In this document: positions 31,775-41,676 of the stretch, one piece after another
Layout of the letters: each line of letters starts with the position of its first letter
Numbering within the stretch: the first letter of the stretch is position 1
Assembly (NCBI RefSeq): GCF_000712595.1
Contig: NZ_JOTN01000001.1
Location: forward strand, 233,901 to 297,900
Direction: 5' to 3'
Source of the DNA: Bacillus manliponensis
GTDB taxonomy: Bacteria; Bacillota; Bacilli; Bacillales; Bacillaceae_G
DNA: 64,000 bases
Notes under the pieces: generated by a model
What the model was told of the DNA's origin: nothing
What the model saw: the letters and a program-made list of their open reading frames with translations, nothing else
Databases searched by the model: none
Translations under genes and position numbers: made by a program

Positions 31775-32782
31775 TTACATTCCAATGACACCTTTTAGTT
31801 CTTCCATTCTTCCTTTTGAAAGTGGAATCGAACTTTTTCGCTCATCATCTAAAATTAAACTAAAGCTATTGCGTGTCCATGTAATCACTTCGCGTACACG
31901 TTGTAAGTTGACGAGATAGGAACGGTGACAACGGAAGAAACCAAATGCCTTTAAACGTTCTTCTAACTCACTTAACGTAAGAGCACATGTAAAAGCACCA
32001 TCACGCGTATGAATATGCGTCGTACCATTTTGTGTTTCAATAAAATGAATTTCTGTTGGATCAAGTAAAATGATTTTGTCATTTACTTTCGCTGGAATGC
32101 GTTCTAATTTCATTTGTGGAGTCATTTGCACAACATTTTCTGTACTCACTTCTTCTCCATCTTCCTGCTCAATTTCAATTTTCTTTACCCCATCTTGAGT
32201 AAGAACGTATACATCTTCTGTTAAAGAAAGCGCATCGGATAGAAAAGCCGATGTAATAAAGATCGCCTTTCCTTCTTCCTTTAACCTTATTAATGCCTTT
32301 CGGATAATAATTGTACTTTCTGTATCAACATTTTGCTCAGGCTCTTCAAATATAACGAGATCAGGATTGTGAATCATAATGCGTCCAATATGCAGACGAC
32401 GTTTCTCAGAAAATGATAACTTTTCAATTTTAATATTCAATCTATCAAGCAATCCCACTTGTTGGGCTACTTCTGTTATACTTTCAGCCCCTTCATACAA
32501 ATCTGATATAAATTTTAAATATCGATTTACCGTCAAACGTTCGTATGCTTCATCTTCTAAAAAACAAAACCCAATTCGCTTATAATCTTTTTTCTGGAGT
32601 GGCTGACCATCAAATAAAACCGTACCTGTTGATGCTTTTTCTCGCCCAATAATAATGGAATGCAACACTTTAGCCGTATGATGATTGCATTGTAGCACTA
32701 CACATTGCTCTTTCTCTATCTCGAGCTGAATCATCGGCAACTGATTTGTTTTCCCTAGTTTTTTCAACTCCAATAACGTCAT
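31775..32782 (-). CDS. Regulator with degenerate ABC-ATPase domain fused to LytTR
   Basis: The product has 335 residues. Residues 1-215 have ABC-ATPase shape: Walker B LVIFEEPE is kept and the signature is altered (LSFSEKRRLHIGRI). The Walker A loop is lost (CNHHTAKVLHS in place of GxxGxGKS), so ATP hydrolysis is unlikely. Residues 235-335 are a LytTR DNA-binding domain (IHFIETQNGTTHIHTRDGAF...FFRCHRSYLVNLQRV). It probably senses the downstream ABC exporter and controls it. Start at ATG 32782. Confidence 0.85.
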   Translation of the reverse strand: MTLLELKKLGKTNQLPMIQLEIEKEQCVVLQCNHHTAKVLHSIIIGREKASTGTVLFDGQPLQKKDYKRIGFCFLEDEAYERLTVNRYLKFISDLYEGAESITEVAQQVGLLDRLNIKIEKLSFSEKRRLHIGRIMIHNPDLVIFEEPEQNVDTESTIIIRKALIRLKEEGKAIFITSAFLSDALSLTEDVYVLTQDGVKKIEIEQEDGEEVSTENVVQMTPQMKLERIPAKVNDKIILLDPTEIHFIETQNGTTHIHTRDGAFTCALTLSELEERLKAFGFFRCHRSYLVNLQRVREVITWTRNSFSLILDDERKSSIPLSKGRMEELKGVIGM

Positions 32783-32867
32783 GTTTTCTCCCCCATGATT
32801 GGTTTTTATCCTATTGTACCAAATATTGGTTTATGTTTTTTCGTTCTATCGTCTATTTTTATGTTGG

Positions 32868-32919
32868 TTTCGGCGATTTTCGTACTTCTTTCGGCGATTC
32901 CATTCATCTATATAAAAAG
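32868..32919. repeat. TTTCGGCGATT repeat downstream of the acyl-CoA ligase
   Basis: TTTCGGCGATT occurs twice, followed by CCATTCATCTATATAAAAAG. The same arrangement, with CTATTCCGTTCATCCACATA, lies upstream of the ligase gene at 34688-34790. See the finding on this pair. Confidence 0.7.
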
Positions 32920-32943
32920 GGCCTACAAAATAGGCCCCTTTTC
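32914..32943. terminator. Terminator of the acyl-CoA ligase gene
   Basis: Stem AAAAGGGCC / GGCCCCTTTT, A and T runs, directly before the ligase stop. Confidence 0.8.
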
Positions 32944-32944
32944 T

Positions 32945-34555
32945 TTACTTCACCATTGATTCTTTCAGCTGATCGCGCAGCGCTCGCTTTAGAAACTTCC
33001 CAACTGATGTTTTTGGAATTTCATTCACAAATAAAATATCATCTGGCATCCACCATTTTGGAAATTGTTCACCTAGTAGCTCATATAAAGCTTCTTTCTC
33101 TACTGCTTGTCCTTCTTTCACAACAACACATGCAACAGGGCGCTCTTGCCACTTTTCATGCGGAATAGCCACAACTGCTGCTTCTAACACTTGTTCATGA
33201 GCCATAAGTGCATTTTCTAAATCAACGGAAGAAATCCACTCTCCGCCGCTTTTAATTAAATCTTTCGTCCGGTCTGCAATTTTAATAAACCCTTCTTCAT
33301 CAACTGTTACAATGTCACCAGTATGAAGCCAGCCATCTTTCATTGATTGTTCTGTGCGCTCATCGTTATAATAGCTCCCTGCAATCCATGGACCTCTTAA
33401 GCAAAGTTCTCCCATCTCTTGCCCATCCCATTTAATCTCACCATCTTGACCAATAACTTTCATTTCAAGACCTGGGAACAAGTAACCTTGGCGCGAGCGT
33501 AGTTCGTAATACTCTTCTTTCGATAAATCCTTTTGATACGATTTCGGGCAATTAATTACAACCGCTGGACTTGTTTCCGTCATGCCGTATATTTGGCGGA
33601 ATGAAATCTCATATTTTTCTTCATATGTACGAATCATACCTTTTGGTGCAGCCGAACCACCTGACCAAATAGAGTAGACGCTACTTATATCATATGGATG
33701 CTTTTCTAACTCTTGTAATAAACCAATCCAAATTGTTGGTACACCAGCTGTGACTGTTACTCTTTCCTTCTCAATGAGCTGTGCCAAAATTTCCGTCGTA
33801 AACTGCGGCCCCGGTAACACAAGTTTTGTACCAAACCACGTGCTTGCAAATGGCAACCCCCATGCATTGACGTGAAACATTGGAACAACAGGCATACATG
33901 TATCTCTTTCTGATATACTGCCGCCATCAACAAGTCCAAGCGTATAACTATGTAATGACACGCTGCGATGCGTATATACAACGCCTTTTGGCTTACCTGT
34001 TGTTGCCGATGTATAGCACATACCAGCAGGTGCTTTTTCATCTAAATCTTTTATAAATTGGAATGTCTCATCGCCTTCTTCGAGGAGTTGTTCATAATGA
34101 TAAACCGGCGATAGTGTTGTTTGAGGTAAATGTTCTTCATCTGTCATAATAATAAATGATTTTATGTGAGGAATTTCATGTTGAATGCGTTCAATTGTAG
34201 GGACCATGTCTTCATCTATAAGAAGAACTTGATCTTCTGCATGATTAATAATATAAGAAATATGTTCATCTGAAAGTCGCAAATTAATTGTATGTAATAC
34301 AGATCCGATTCCCGGAATCGCAAAGTACGCTTCTAAATGACGGTGATGGTTCCAAGCAATCGTTCCTACTTTATCACCTGTTTCAATCCCCATCTTATGT
34401 AACATACTTGCAAGTCTTCTCGTACGCTTTCCAATTTCTTTGTATGTTAATGTTTGAATACGTGCTCTTGTGCGTGATACGACCTCCTTTTTCGGAAAAT
34501 ACTTTTCAGCTCTCTCTAGCATAGCTGGAATGAGTAATGGTACATCCATCATCAT
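32945..34555 (-). CDS. Medium/long-chain acyl-CoA ligase
   Basis: The product has 536 residues. AMP-binding motif YTSATTGKPKGVVYTHRS (about 186), the YGMTETSP loop, GWLHTGDIVTVDEEGFIKIADRTKDLIKSGGEWIS (A8 and hinge) and the catalytic lysine near the end (PKTSVGKFLKR). It activates fatty acids to acyl-CoA. Chain-length preference cannot be read from sequence, although it resembles the AlkK-type branch. AGGAGG precedes ATG 34555. Monocistronic. Confidence 0.88.
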   Translation of the reverse strand: MMMDVPLLIPAMLERAEKYFPKKEVVSRTRARIQTLTYKEIGKRTRRLASMLHKMGIETGDKVGTIAWNHHRHLEAYFAIPGIGSVLHTINLRLSDEHISYIINHAEDQVLLIDEDMVPTIERIQHEIPHIKSFIIMTDEEHLPQTTLSPVYHYEQLLEEGDETFQFIKDLDEKAPAGMCYTSATTGKPKGVVYTHRSVSLHSYTLGLVDGGSISERDTCMPVVPMFHVNAWGLPFASTWFGTKLVLPGPQFTTEILAQLIEKERVTVTAGVPTIWIGLLQELEKHPYDISSVYSIWSGGSAAPKGMIRTYEEKYEISFRQIYGMTETSPAVVINCPKSYQKDLSKEEYYELRSRQGYLFPGLEMKVIGQDGEIKWDGQEMGELCLRGPWIAGSYYNDERTEQSMKDGWLHTGDIVTVDEEGFIKIADRTKDLIKSGGEWISSVDLENALMAHEQVLEAAVVAIPHEKWQERPVACVVVKEGQAVEKEALYELLGEQFPKWWMPDDILFVNEIPKTSVGKFLKRALRDQLKESMVK

Positions 34556-34670
34556 CGCGCATACCTCCTGTTATTATGAAGCTTAAAATCGTTTAACTGT
34601 ATTATAACACGATAGCGTAGCAGAAAAGCCGGCTACAATTCTTTCGTTTTCTACAAAAAATGACATGCGA

Positions 34671-34790
34671 TTTTGCTGCTTTTGAATTTTATCGGCGATT
34701 TTTTTATTTTTTCGGCTATTTTCATATTACTTTCGGCTATTTTTGCTGCTTTTGAATTTTTTCGGCTATTCCGTTCATCCACATAAAAAG
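34671..34790. repeat. Tandem TTTTCGGCTATT repeat upstream of the ligase / downstream spoIID side
   Basis: Two imperfect units of about 70 bp starting ATTTTGCTGCTTTTGAATTT (34671 and 34740), each with TCGGCNATT motifs. The final part matches the repeat at 32868-32919. Confidence 0.7.
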
Positions 34791-34812
34791 AGCCCACAAA
34801 GTAGGCTCTTTT
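34784..34812. terminator. Terminator of spoIID
   Basis: Stem AAAAGAGCC / GGCTCTTTT adjoining the spoIID stop. Confidence 0.8.
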
Positions 34813-34815
34813 CCT

Positions 34816-35835
34816 CTACTGCCTCGCCATCAACTTTCCTTCGTAGGCATTCAACGTTTCAATATTTACTCCTTTATAGTAGTGAGTGACGATATCCGTA
34901 TATTTCTTGCCTTCTTTCGCCATACCGTTTGCGCCGTATTGGCTCATTCCAACGCCATGGCCATAGCCTTTTGTTGTGACGATAATTTGATCACCTTTTT
35001 GTTTCCAACTAAAATCAGATGAGCGAAGGCCTAGTTTTTCACGTACTTCTTTACCCGTTAATGTTTTGTCATTAAACACAACTTCTTTCACACGTTTTCC
35101 TTCTGTACGTTCTTTAATGGTACCAACTTTACCATCTCCTGCTATTTTAACGCCAAGACGCTTTTGAAACTCAGATACCTTAAAGGTTTGTTCACTCGAA
35201 AATTTTGGTGCATCCTTATCCCACGGACTATCAACGCTTTGTAAATACGGGTAGTCATTCCCCCAGTAATCTACCGCATTTTCTGTATAACCGTTACTCG
35301 TTGAGAAGAAGGAGGCTGAAATAGGGGATCCGTTATACGTTAAAACTTGTCCGGCTGTTTTTGCGACGGCTTCTTCAACTTTTCTCATCCTGCTTTCATA
35401 TTCTTTTCCCCATAGCTGTTTTAGTTCATCTTTACTTTTATATACTTGGTTATCAACAGTATCAATTACATCTGCATTATTCTTCTGTTTCTTTCCACTT
35501 AACATACGTTGTACCACGAATGTACGCGCTGTTAACGCCTGTGCTTTCAGCGCTTCGATTTCGAAGCTTGCCGGCATTTCCGAGGCAACTACACCTGTCA
35601 CATACTCTTCTACTGGTACTGTTTCCGTTTTATTTTGTGCACTTCGAAATACGTTCACTTTTACGTTTGTATTCACCTGGGCTGGAACAGGATTCGTCTG
35701 TTTTGTTTCATTTGCTTGTTTCATTTTCGGCACTTCACTCTCTTTTGTAAAAGGGATAACAAGCATCGTTGGAACGATTAAAACGAGCGCTGCAATAAGC
35801 GCGATAGCAACAAAAAGAGATTTAGAAATCTTCAT
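34816..35835 (-). CDS. spoIID: Stage II sporulation protein D
   Basis: The product has 339 residues. One N-terminal membrane anchor (about 8-28), then the SpoIID lytic transglycosylase domain with [33 protein letters not shown] (catalytic Glu in SEMP), and the conserved [17 protein letters not shown] near the C-terminus. It degrades peptidoglycan during engulfment with SpoIIP and SpoIIM. Located after murA as in B. subtilis. Confidence 0.95.
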   Translation of the reverse strand: MKISKSLFVAIALIAALVLIVPTMLVIPFTKESEVPKMKQANETKQTNPVPAQVNTNVKVNVFRSAQNKTETVPVEEYVTGVVASEMPASFEIEALKAQALTARTFVVQRMLSGKKQKNNADVIDTVDNQVYKSKDELKQLWGKEYESRMRKVEEAVAKTAGQVLTYNGSPISASFFSTSNGYTENAVDYWGNDYPYLQSVDSPWDKDAPKFSSEQTFKVSEFQKRLGVKIAGDGKVGTIKERTEGKRVKEVVFNDKTLTGKEVREKLGLRSSDFSWKQKGDQIIVTTKGYGHGVGMSQYGANGMAKEGKKYTDIVTHYYKGVNIETLNAYEGKLMARQ

Positions 35836-35971
35836 CGTCTTCCTCCACAGCTAAAATCATACTCACTTCATTTTTATGGGAAGAGACAAGCTTTTAGAAC
35901 AAGCATTTTTTTCGGAATATTAGAAAAGAAATAGGCATAAATATTGAGAAGATTGACTATAACAGTAGTAA

Positions 35972-36040
35972 AACCTTTTCTTTTTCGATAGGAGAGCGCA
36001 TCTAGCCTTACGGAGTAACGGTCAGGGCCCTTTTCAATCA
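35972..36040 (-). repeat. Structured repeat family 2, copy A
   Basis: Core on the plus strand GTAACGGTCAG (36015-36025), with AACCTTTTCTTTTTCGATAG on its left. Matches copies B (61.7 kb), C (47.2 kb) and D (44.9 kb); relative to B, C and D it is in the opposite orientation. It lies in the murA-spoIID gap (35836-36098), which otherwise holds no gene. Confidence 0.65.
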
Positions 36041-36098
36041 CATGCCATGTTTAAAATAAAAAGAACGACTGTCATTCGTAAAAACTTACATAAAAAAA

Positions 36099-36129
36099 TA
36101 GCCCCTATGCCTATAAGACATAGAAGCTA
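36099..36129 (-). terminator. Terminator of murA
   Basis: On the minus strand TAGCTTCTATG pairs with CATAGGGGCTA (two G-U pairs), then a U run. Confidence 0.8.
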
Positions 36130-36135
36130 CTATCC

Positions 36136-37440
36136 TTATGCGTGAAGATCAGATACTTGTTTCTCCACAACTTCTTCTGTTTGTTCTTTTACACGTTCAA
36201 CATCTGCACCTAATGCAGCTAACTTACCATGGAAGTTTACATATCCACGATCAAGGTGTTTTAACTCTGTTACGCGTGTGTATCCATCAGATACAAGACC
36301 CGCTAAAATTAACGCAGCAGCAGCACGTAAGTCTGTTGCAGCTACTTCTGCACCTTGTAAGTTACCTGGTCCATTCATGATAACAGAACGACCTTCAATT
36401 TTAATATCTGCATTCATGCGGCGGAATTCTTCAACATGCATGAAACGATTTTCGAATACCGTTTCTGTAATCATGCTCGTTCCTTCCGCTTTTAATAATA
36501 ATGCCATCATTTGTGATTGCATATCTGTTGGGAATCCTGGATGTGGCATCGTTTTTACATCAACCGCTTTTAACTTATCTGGGCCGATAACACGTAAGCC
36601 GCCATTCTCCTCTGTAATTGTAACACCCATTTCTTTCATCTTCGCTGTGATTGGGCTTAAATGTTCTGGAACAGCATTTTCAATTAAGACGTTTCCACCT
36701 GTAATTGCAGCTGCTACCATAAACGTCCCTGTCTCAATGCGATCAGGAATAATAGAGTGATTTGCACCATATAATTTATCAACGCCTTCAATGCGAATAG
36801 TGCCTGTTCCTGCACCGCGAACTTTTGCACCCATTGCATTTAAGAAGTTCGCTAAGTCAACGATTTCAGGCTCTTTCGCTGCGTTTTCAAGAACTGTTGT
36901 ACCTTCTGCTAATACTGCCGCAGACATAATATTTTCCGTCGCACCTACGCTTGGGAAATCTAAGTAAATTTTTGCACCTTTTAATTTTCCTTCGATAGAT
37001 GCTTCAACGAAACCGTTACCAACCTTTACCTTCGCTCCCATTGCTTCGAAACCTTTTAAATGTTGGTCAATTGGACGTGATCCAATCGCACAGCCACCAG
37101 GAAGTGCAATACGTGCATGACCTTTACGCGCAAGTAAAGGTCCCATTACTTGCACAGATGCACGCATTTTACGTACATACTCAAATGGTGCTTCAATATT
37201 TAGTTCGTTTGATGCATCAATTGTCACTTGATTATTTTCAAATGCAACCTCTGCATTCAAATGACGTAATACTTCGTTAATTGTGTAAACATCTGAAAGT
37301 GGTGGTACTTCAGATAGTACATTCTTTCCTTCACTCGCTAATAGGGCTGCAGCGATTATAGGTAATACAGCATTTTTCGCGCCTTCTACACGTACTGTGC
37401 CGTTCAACCGCTTTCCGCCACGGACGATGATCTTTTCCAA
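36136..37440 (-). CDS. murA: UDP-GlcNAc 1-carboxyvinyltransferase
   Basis: The product has 434 residues, the first committed step of peptidoglycan precursor synthesis. EPSP-synthase fold; the fosfomycin-target cysteine lies in [15 protein letters not shown] (about residue 117); Lys22-type start motif [18 protein letters not shown] is present. This is the copy in the ywmB-murA-spoIID order, i.e. murAA of B. subtilis. Starts 38 bases after ywmB, probably co-transcribed. Confidence 0.95.
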   Translation of the reverse strand: MEKIIVRGGKRLNGTVRVEGAKNAVLPIIAAALLASEGKNVLSEVPPLSDVYTINEVLRHLNAEVAFENNQVTIDASNELNIEAPFEYVRKMRASVQVMGPLLARKGHARIALPGGCAIGSRPIDQHLKGFEAMGAKVKVGNGFVEASIEGKLKGAKIYLDFPSVGATENIMSAAVLAEGTTVLENAAKEPEIVDLANFLNAMGAKVRGAGTGTIRIEGVDKLYGANHSIIPDRIETGTFMVAAAITGGNVLIENAVPEHLSPITAKMKEMGVTITEENGGLRVIGPDKLKAVDVKTMPHPGFPTDMQSQMMALLLKAEGTSMITETVFENRFMHVEEFRRMNADIKIEGRSVIMNGPGNLQGAEVAATDLRAAAALILAGLVSDGYTRVTELKHLDRGYVNFHGKLAALGADVERVKEQTEEVVEKQVSDLHA

Positions 37441-37478
37441 TTTATTCCCCTCCGTGTCCTTTTTTTCACGTTATCTAT

Positions 37479-38192
37479 TCAATACTCAGAAGTTATGATC
37501 GGTGTGCCAACCACAATGGTATTTTTTTTATCTGTAGACCTTACTGCTATTTGCACATTTATTTTCTCTCTATTTTTTGAAAGAGCGTCATCCCACTTTT
37601 CATTATATGCGGAGATGGATACAAATGCTCTTTCTTCTACTTGCTCAATCGCTCTTGCTGAAAGATCTTCCACAACCTCTTTTGCCTTATTTTGCAAAAC
37701 ACCTTCAATCTTATCATTGAGGGTACCTTCAATACAAGTATAAATTGTAGGTTCTGTACTAAAAATTTTATCCATTTTTTTAATATATTTTGGGTTCCAT
37801 ATTTTTCCGCTTACTTCATAAATGATGAAAGTGTTTTCTTTATTATTTTCCGTCATCCAAGTAACTACTATTCTCTCCTCATGAGAAGAAAAACTTCTTT
37901 TCGCTACTGCCTTATAACCTTCTTTTGACTGTTCGAACTCCCACTTCTCAACATCGGCACGTTTACCAATATTTTGTACAAGCTGTTCAAATGTATGTAT
38001 ATTCGAAATCGTTTTCGTTTCTTTTGCAAGCCATGACCAACGCTCAAGTGCCGCACCGTTTCGCTCTATTACTGCAATCATGTTTTCCATTTTTTCTTCT
38101 TCACTTATAGGTGTTACTGCTTTATACCCAACTAAAAAAATCAAAACAGACACAATCATACAAAGAAACAATTGCACTTTTTTCACGTTCAT
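37479..38192 (-). CDS. ywmB: YwmB-family protein
   Basis: The product has 237 residues. Signal-anchor at 6-24 (VQLFLCMIVSVLIFLVGYKA), then a secreted domain with the TATA-box-binding-protein-like fold assigned to YwmB. Precedes murA exactly as in B. subtilis. Function unknown; probably envelope-related. Confidence 0.85.
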   Translation of the reverse strand: MNVKKVQLFLCMIVSVLIFLVGYKAVTPISEEEKMENMIAVIERNGAALERWSWLAKETKTISNIHTFEQLVQNIGKRADVEKWEFEQSKEGYKAVAKRSFSSHEERIVVTWMTENNKENTFIIYEVSGKIWNPKYIKKMDKIFSTEPTIYTCIEGTLNDKIEGVLQNKAKEVVEDLSARAIEQVEERAFVSISAYNEKWDDALSKNREKINVQIAVRSTDKKNTIVVGTPIITSEY

Positions 38193-38298
38193 CCCCTCCT
38201 ACTCCCCATTGTTAACGGAGTAAAAAGGTTCTATACGTTACTTCGTCGTATAAAAACCGACAGAAAAATAACTATTCTTAGGCGAGCACATTAAAACA

Positions 38299-38535
38299 TC
38301 ACTTCACCAAATATGTCAAACTTTTCGAATATCCTAAATAATCAAGGAAAAAGTTACTCACCGATGTACCAATAGCAATTGTTAGTAGAATAAGCAACAC
38401 TCTCGTTTGCATTACTTTTCCGCTCTTCATAAGACGCTCGATATGAAGGCCCTGCAGCGCCCACCACGTAATTGTAATAAACAATAAATGCGACAGGATA
38501 GCAATTAGTGCTTGTTGCCCTAAAATTTGCGCCAT
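38299..38535 (-). CDS. ywzB: DUF1146 small membrane protein (YwzB)
   Basis: The product has 78 residues from ATG 38535 (MAQILGQQALIAILSHLL), with AAAGGG about 9 nt upstream; the longer frame to 38640 runs through the nuoN terminator and is not used. Two hydrophobic segments (about 9-27 and 47-65). YwzB family, next to ywmB as in B. subtilis. Function unknown. Confidence 0.85.
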   Translation of the reverse strand: MAQILGQQALIAILSHLLFITITWWALQGLHIERLMKSGKVMQTRVLLILLTIAIGTSVSNFFLDYLGYSKSLTYLVK

Positions 38536-38608
38536 GAACAATCGACCCTTTCTGTTTATTTCCTTGCCGACAGTCAGAAGTCTAACTGCACAAACAAAAA
38601 GCAAAATA

Positions 38609-38636
38609 AAAAGTGCAGAGGTCTTCTCTACACTTT
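38609..38636 (-). terminator. Terminator of the nuo operon
   Basis: On the minus strand AAAGTG(T)AGAG pairs with CTCTGCACTTT, followed by a U-rich tail, 11 bases after nuoN. Confidence 0.75.
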
Positions 38637-38646
38637 TCACTTCAGA

Positions 38647-40167
38647 CTATTGTACCATGTTCCGAACAAAGAAGAAATCCTTCGTAAGAGGGAAGTTATC
38701 ATAAAAGAAATTGTAACCAAGAGCCGGAAGCACCCCAAGTAGCACAATCATACAAGCACAAACTACTGCAACAACCTTAATATTTAGCGGTAATTCAATC
38801 GATTTTTCACTCGCTGGTTTCCTAAAAAACATTTGCTGTACAATGCGAAAATAATAGATGAAAGATATAACTGTTGTTGCCATCATAACCGATGCCAGTA
38901 CATAATGGGCCGGATGAACAAGAAATGCACCTAGAAAGATATTCACCTTCCCAATAAAACCTGCTGTTCCTGGGATACCTGCAAGCGATAAAATAAAAAT
39001 TGTCATCATAACCGCGCTACTCGGCGATTTTTTATACAAACCTGCAAAAGATGATAAATTTTCATTTCCCGTTTGTAAGATTATCCCGTGAATGATTGCA
39101 ATCGCCCCAATGTTCATTAGTGCATATGCAAGCATGTAAAACCACATACTATCCATCATGAAAGGCGACAGTGCAACAAGTGGGACGAGCAAATATCCCG
39201 CATGAGCAACACCAGAATACGCAAGCATTCGCTTCACATTTTGCTGCCTCAGCGCAACGACGTTTCCAATTATCATCGTGATACATGCGAGAGCAGCAAT
39301 GTATATATTCATATTTCCGAGCATAGACGTTTCTTCCGTTCTTGCGGGAATCACTCCAAAAATCATCAGCACAACTCTAACGAGAAGAATAAACCCTGCC
39401 ATTTTAGATACTGTTCCTAAAAAAGCGGTAACCGGTGTCCATGCTCCTTCATATACATCAGGCGCCCACATATGAAATGGCGCAGTTGCAATTTTAAATG
39501 AAAGTCCAACAAAGATAAGTACAAACGAAAGTGATAGAAGCAAATAAATATCGCCTCCTGCCCCCTGGCGCAGCACCTCTTGCATCTTAAGCATATTCGT
39601 CGAACCTGTTATTCCATACAGATAACTCATACCAAATAACGTAACCGCTGTACTAATCCCGCCCTGCACGACGTATTTCATCGCTGCCTCGTTTGCTGCA
39701 CGGTTTCGTTTTCTCATGCCAACTAAAATGTAAGACGATAGTGACAATAACTCAAGTCCTATAAAAAGAGTCATGAGATCTACACTAGATGCCATAATCA
39801 TTGCGCCAAGCAGCGCTGTTAAAAATAAGTAGTAATACTCTCCCTTGTCTTCGATTTCTTTATCACCCTGACCGCTAATCGCCATGCATAAAACGAGTAA
39901 GCCACCTACTAATAAAAGCGTCTTAAACCCTTTTGAAAATCCATCTAGCACGAAAGAACCGTCTAAAATTTCTCCAGCTGGATTGTCATATAAAAAGGTG
40001 AGCGAAACGAACGCTAGCATAACCGTGACAATCGCACCGTATACGAGGTGGCGCCGATCAATGCCAGGCTTTGCGAATAAATCAAGAAGTGATAGAAGAA
40101 TTGCCCCGCCAAGAAGGATAAACTCTGGCGTCATCAAATGCCAAGGTAAACGAAGTAACATATCCAT
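38647..40167 (-). CDS. nuoN: NADH dehydrogenase-like subunit N
   Basis: The product has 506 residues from ATG 40167 (MDMLLRLPWHL); a GTG 6 bases upstream overlaps the AGAAGGTGG ribosome site. Fourteen hydrophobic helices of the antiporter-like family with conserved charged Glu and Lys residues in membrane (YILVGMRKRNRAANEAAMKY, FHMWAPDVYEGA). Proton-pumping arm of complex I. Last gene of the operon. Confidence 0.93.
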   Translation of the reverse strand: MDMLLRLPWHLMTPEFILLGGAILLSLLDLFAKPGIDRRHLVYGAIVTVMLAFVSLTFLYDNPAGEILDGSFVLDGFSKGFKTLLLVGGLLVLCMAISGQGDKEIEDKGEYYYLFLTALLGAMIMASSVDLMTLFIGLELLSLSSYILVGMRKRNRAANEAAMKYVVQGGISTAVTLFGMSYLYGITGSTNMLKMQEVLRQGAGGDIYLLLSLSFVLIFVGLSFKIATAPFHMWAPDVYEGAWTPVTAFLGTVSKMAGFILLVRVVLMIFGVIPARTEETSMLGNMNIYIAALACITMIIGNVVALRQQNVKRMLAYSGVAHAGYLLVPLVALSPFMMDSMWFYMLAYALMNIGAIAIIHGIILQTGNENLSSFAGLYKKSPSSAVMMTIFILSLAGIPGTAGFIGKVNIFLGAFLVHPAHYVLASVMMATTVISFIYYFRIVQQMFFRKPASEKSIELPLNIKVVAVVCACMIVLLGVLPALGYNFFYDNFPLTKDFFFVRNMVQ

Positions 40168-40176
40168 ATCCACCTT

Positions 40177-41676
40177 CTACCACCCCCCTATCAATTGTAA
40201 AGTTTCATTTAACGGTGTACTTAATATATTAGGCATCGTTCCAATGATGACAATACAAGCGAGTAACACAAGGATTGGTACGTATTCAATTCCGCGTACA
40301 TCTTCCGTCTTTGACCATTTCTTCTTACCAAATGTAACTTGTAAAGCCGCTCTTAACATGTAAACAGCTGTTAAAATAATGCCAAGTGCGCCAATCACTG
40401 CAACAATTGGCTGCACCTCGAACAACCCTAAAAAGGCAAGAAATTCACTAATGAATCCTGACATACCGGGAAGTCCAAGCGCCGCCATACTCCCCGCTAA
40501 TAAAAATCCACTTAATACCGGGACTTCTTTTGCCAAGCCGCCGAGCTGATCCAAATGGGATGTCCCAAAGCGCTGCTCAATCATGCTAAGCAAGAAGAAT
40601 AAGAGCGCGGCAATTAATCCGTGCGATATAATTTGAAATAACGCCCCCATCATACCGCTCATATTAAACGCGGCAAGCCCAAGCAAGACGATTCCCATGT
40701 GCGAAATACTCGAATATGCGAGTACACTGCGGAAATCTCTTTGAATGAAAGCAAGGAAGGCACCGTATAAAAGATTCACTACACCAAGAATCGCAATACA
40801 TATGCTCACATTTTGAAATTGCTCTGGAAATAATCCAACTCCAAAGCGAACCATTCCATATGCCCCAATTTTTAATAAAATACCCGCATGGAGCATAACG
40901 ACCGCTGGGTGCGCCTCTGTATGAACACTTACCATCCAGCGATGCAGCGGAAAAACAGGTAACTTAATCGCAAACGCAATCATAATTGCGAGAAATAAAT
41001 TGAATTGTAGTGTCTTCCCCATCTCCCCAAACGGTGATGCTTGTTCTGCGATTATATTTGCCAATTCACCAATATTTGTTGTCCCTGTTTTAGCAAATAA
41101 AATAGAGAAGGCAATTAACAAAATCGCCGAGCCAATTCCGTTATAAATTAAATAATGGTACGCAGCTTTTTCACTGCTAAACTTGCCCCATTTTCCAATA
41201 AGTAAAAACATAGCTGGCAGCGTTAATTCAAAGAAGATAAAAAACAACAATAAGTTTTCTGCCGCAAACACACCAAGCATACCAACTTCTAATAGGAGTA
41301 AAAGAATATAAAATCCTTTCATATTCTTTTCAATCGAGAGCCCCGCAATCCCCGAAAGCGTAACTAACAGCGCTGTTAATACAAGCATCACAAGCGAAAA
41401 CCCATCAATGCCAAGCTCATAATGAATAGAAAAATAATCTTTTTCTAAACCTGGAAACCTCCCAAATTGAATCCAATCTACCTTTACAGAGAACGCCTTT
41501 AAGCTCGTTCCGAAACGATACAAAATTGCGATAACAGACGCACATAACAACGGGATGAGTGTACTGATTATCCCAGCCATCTGAATAAATCGCTGCTCTT
41601 CCTTCCTTATAAATAGAAGACATAGCACACCAATTAACGGGGAGAAAATACATAGTGATAGTAGCAATGAACTCAT
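40177..41676 (-). CDS. nuoM: NADH dehydrogenase-like subunit M
   Basis: The product has 499 residues with fourteen helices. Antiporter-like signature with FFELTLPAMFLLIGKWG and LPVFPLHRWMVSVHTEAHPAVVMLHAGILLKIGAYG. Overlaps nuoL by 4 bases and precedes nuoN by a few bases. Proton-translocating membrane subunit. Confidence 0.94.
   Translation of the reverse strand: MSSLLLSLCIFSPLIGVLCLLFIRKEEQRFIQMAGIISTLIPLLCASVIAILYRFGTSLKAFSVKVDWIQFGRFPGLEKDYFSIHYELGIDGFSLVMLVLTALLVTLSGIAGLSIEKNMKGFYILLLLLEVGMLGVFAAENLLLFFIFFELTLPAMFLLIGKWGKFSSEKAAYHYLIYNGIGSAILLIAFSILFAKTGTTNIGELANIIAEQASPFGEMGKTLQFNLFLAIMIAFAIKLPVFPLHRWMVSVHTEAHPAVVMLHAGILLKIGAYGMVRFGVGLFPEQFQNVSICIAILGVVNLLYGAFLAFIQRDFRSVLAYSSISHMGIVLLGLAAFNMSGMMGALFQIISHGLIAALLFFLLSMIEQRFGTSHLDQLGGLAKEVPVLSGFLLAGSMAALGLPGMSGFISEFLAFLGLFEVQPIVAVIGALGIILTAVYMLRAALQVTFGKKKWSKTEDVRGIEYVPILVLLACIVIIGTMPNILSTPLNETLQLIGGW

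Noticed and set aside
36278-36760. 160-residue plus-strand ORF opposite murA
   Set aside because: Antisense shadow of murA, no ribosome site.
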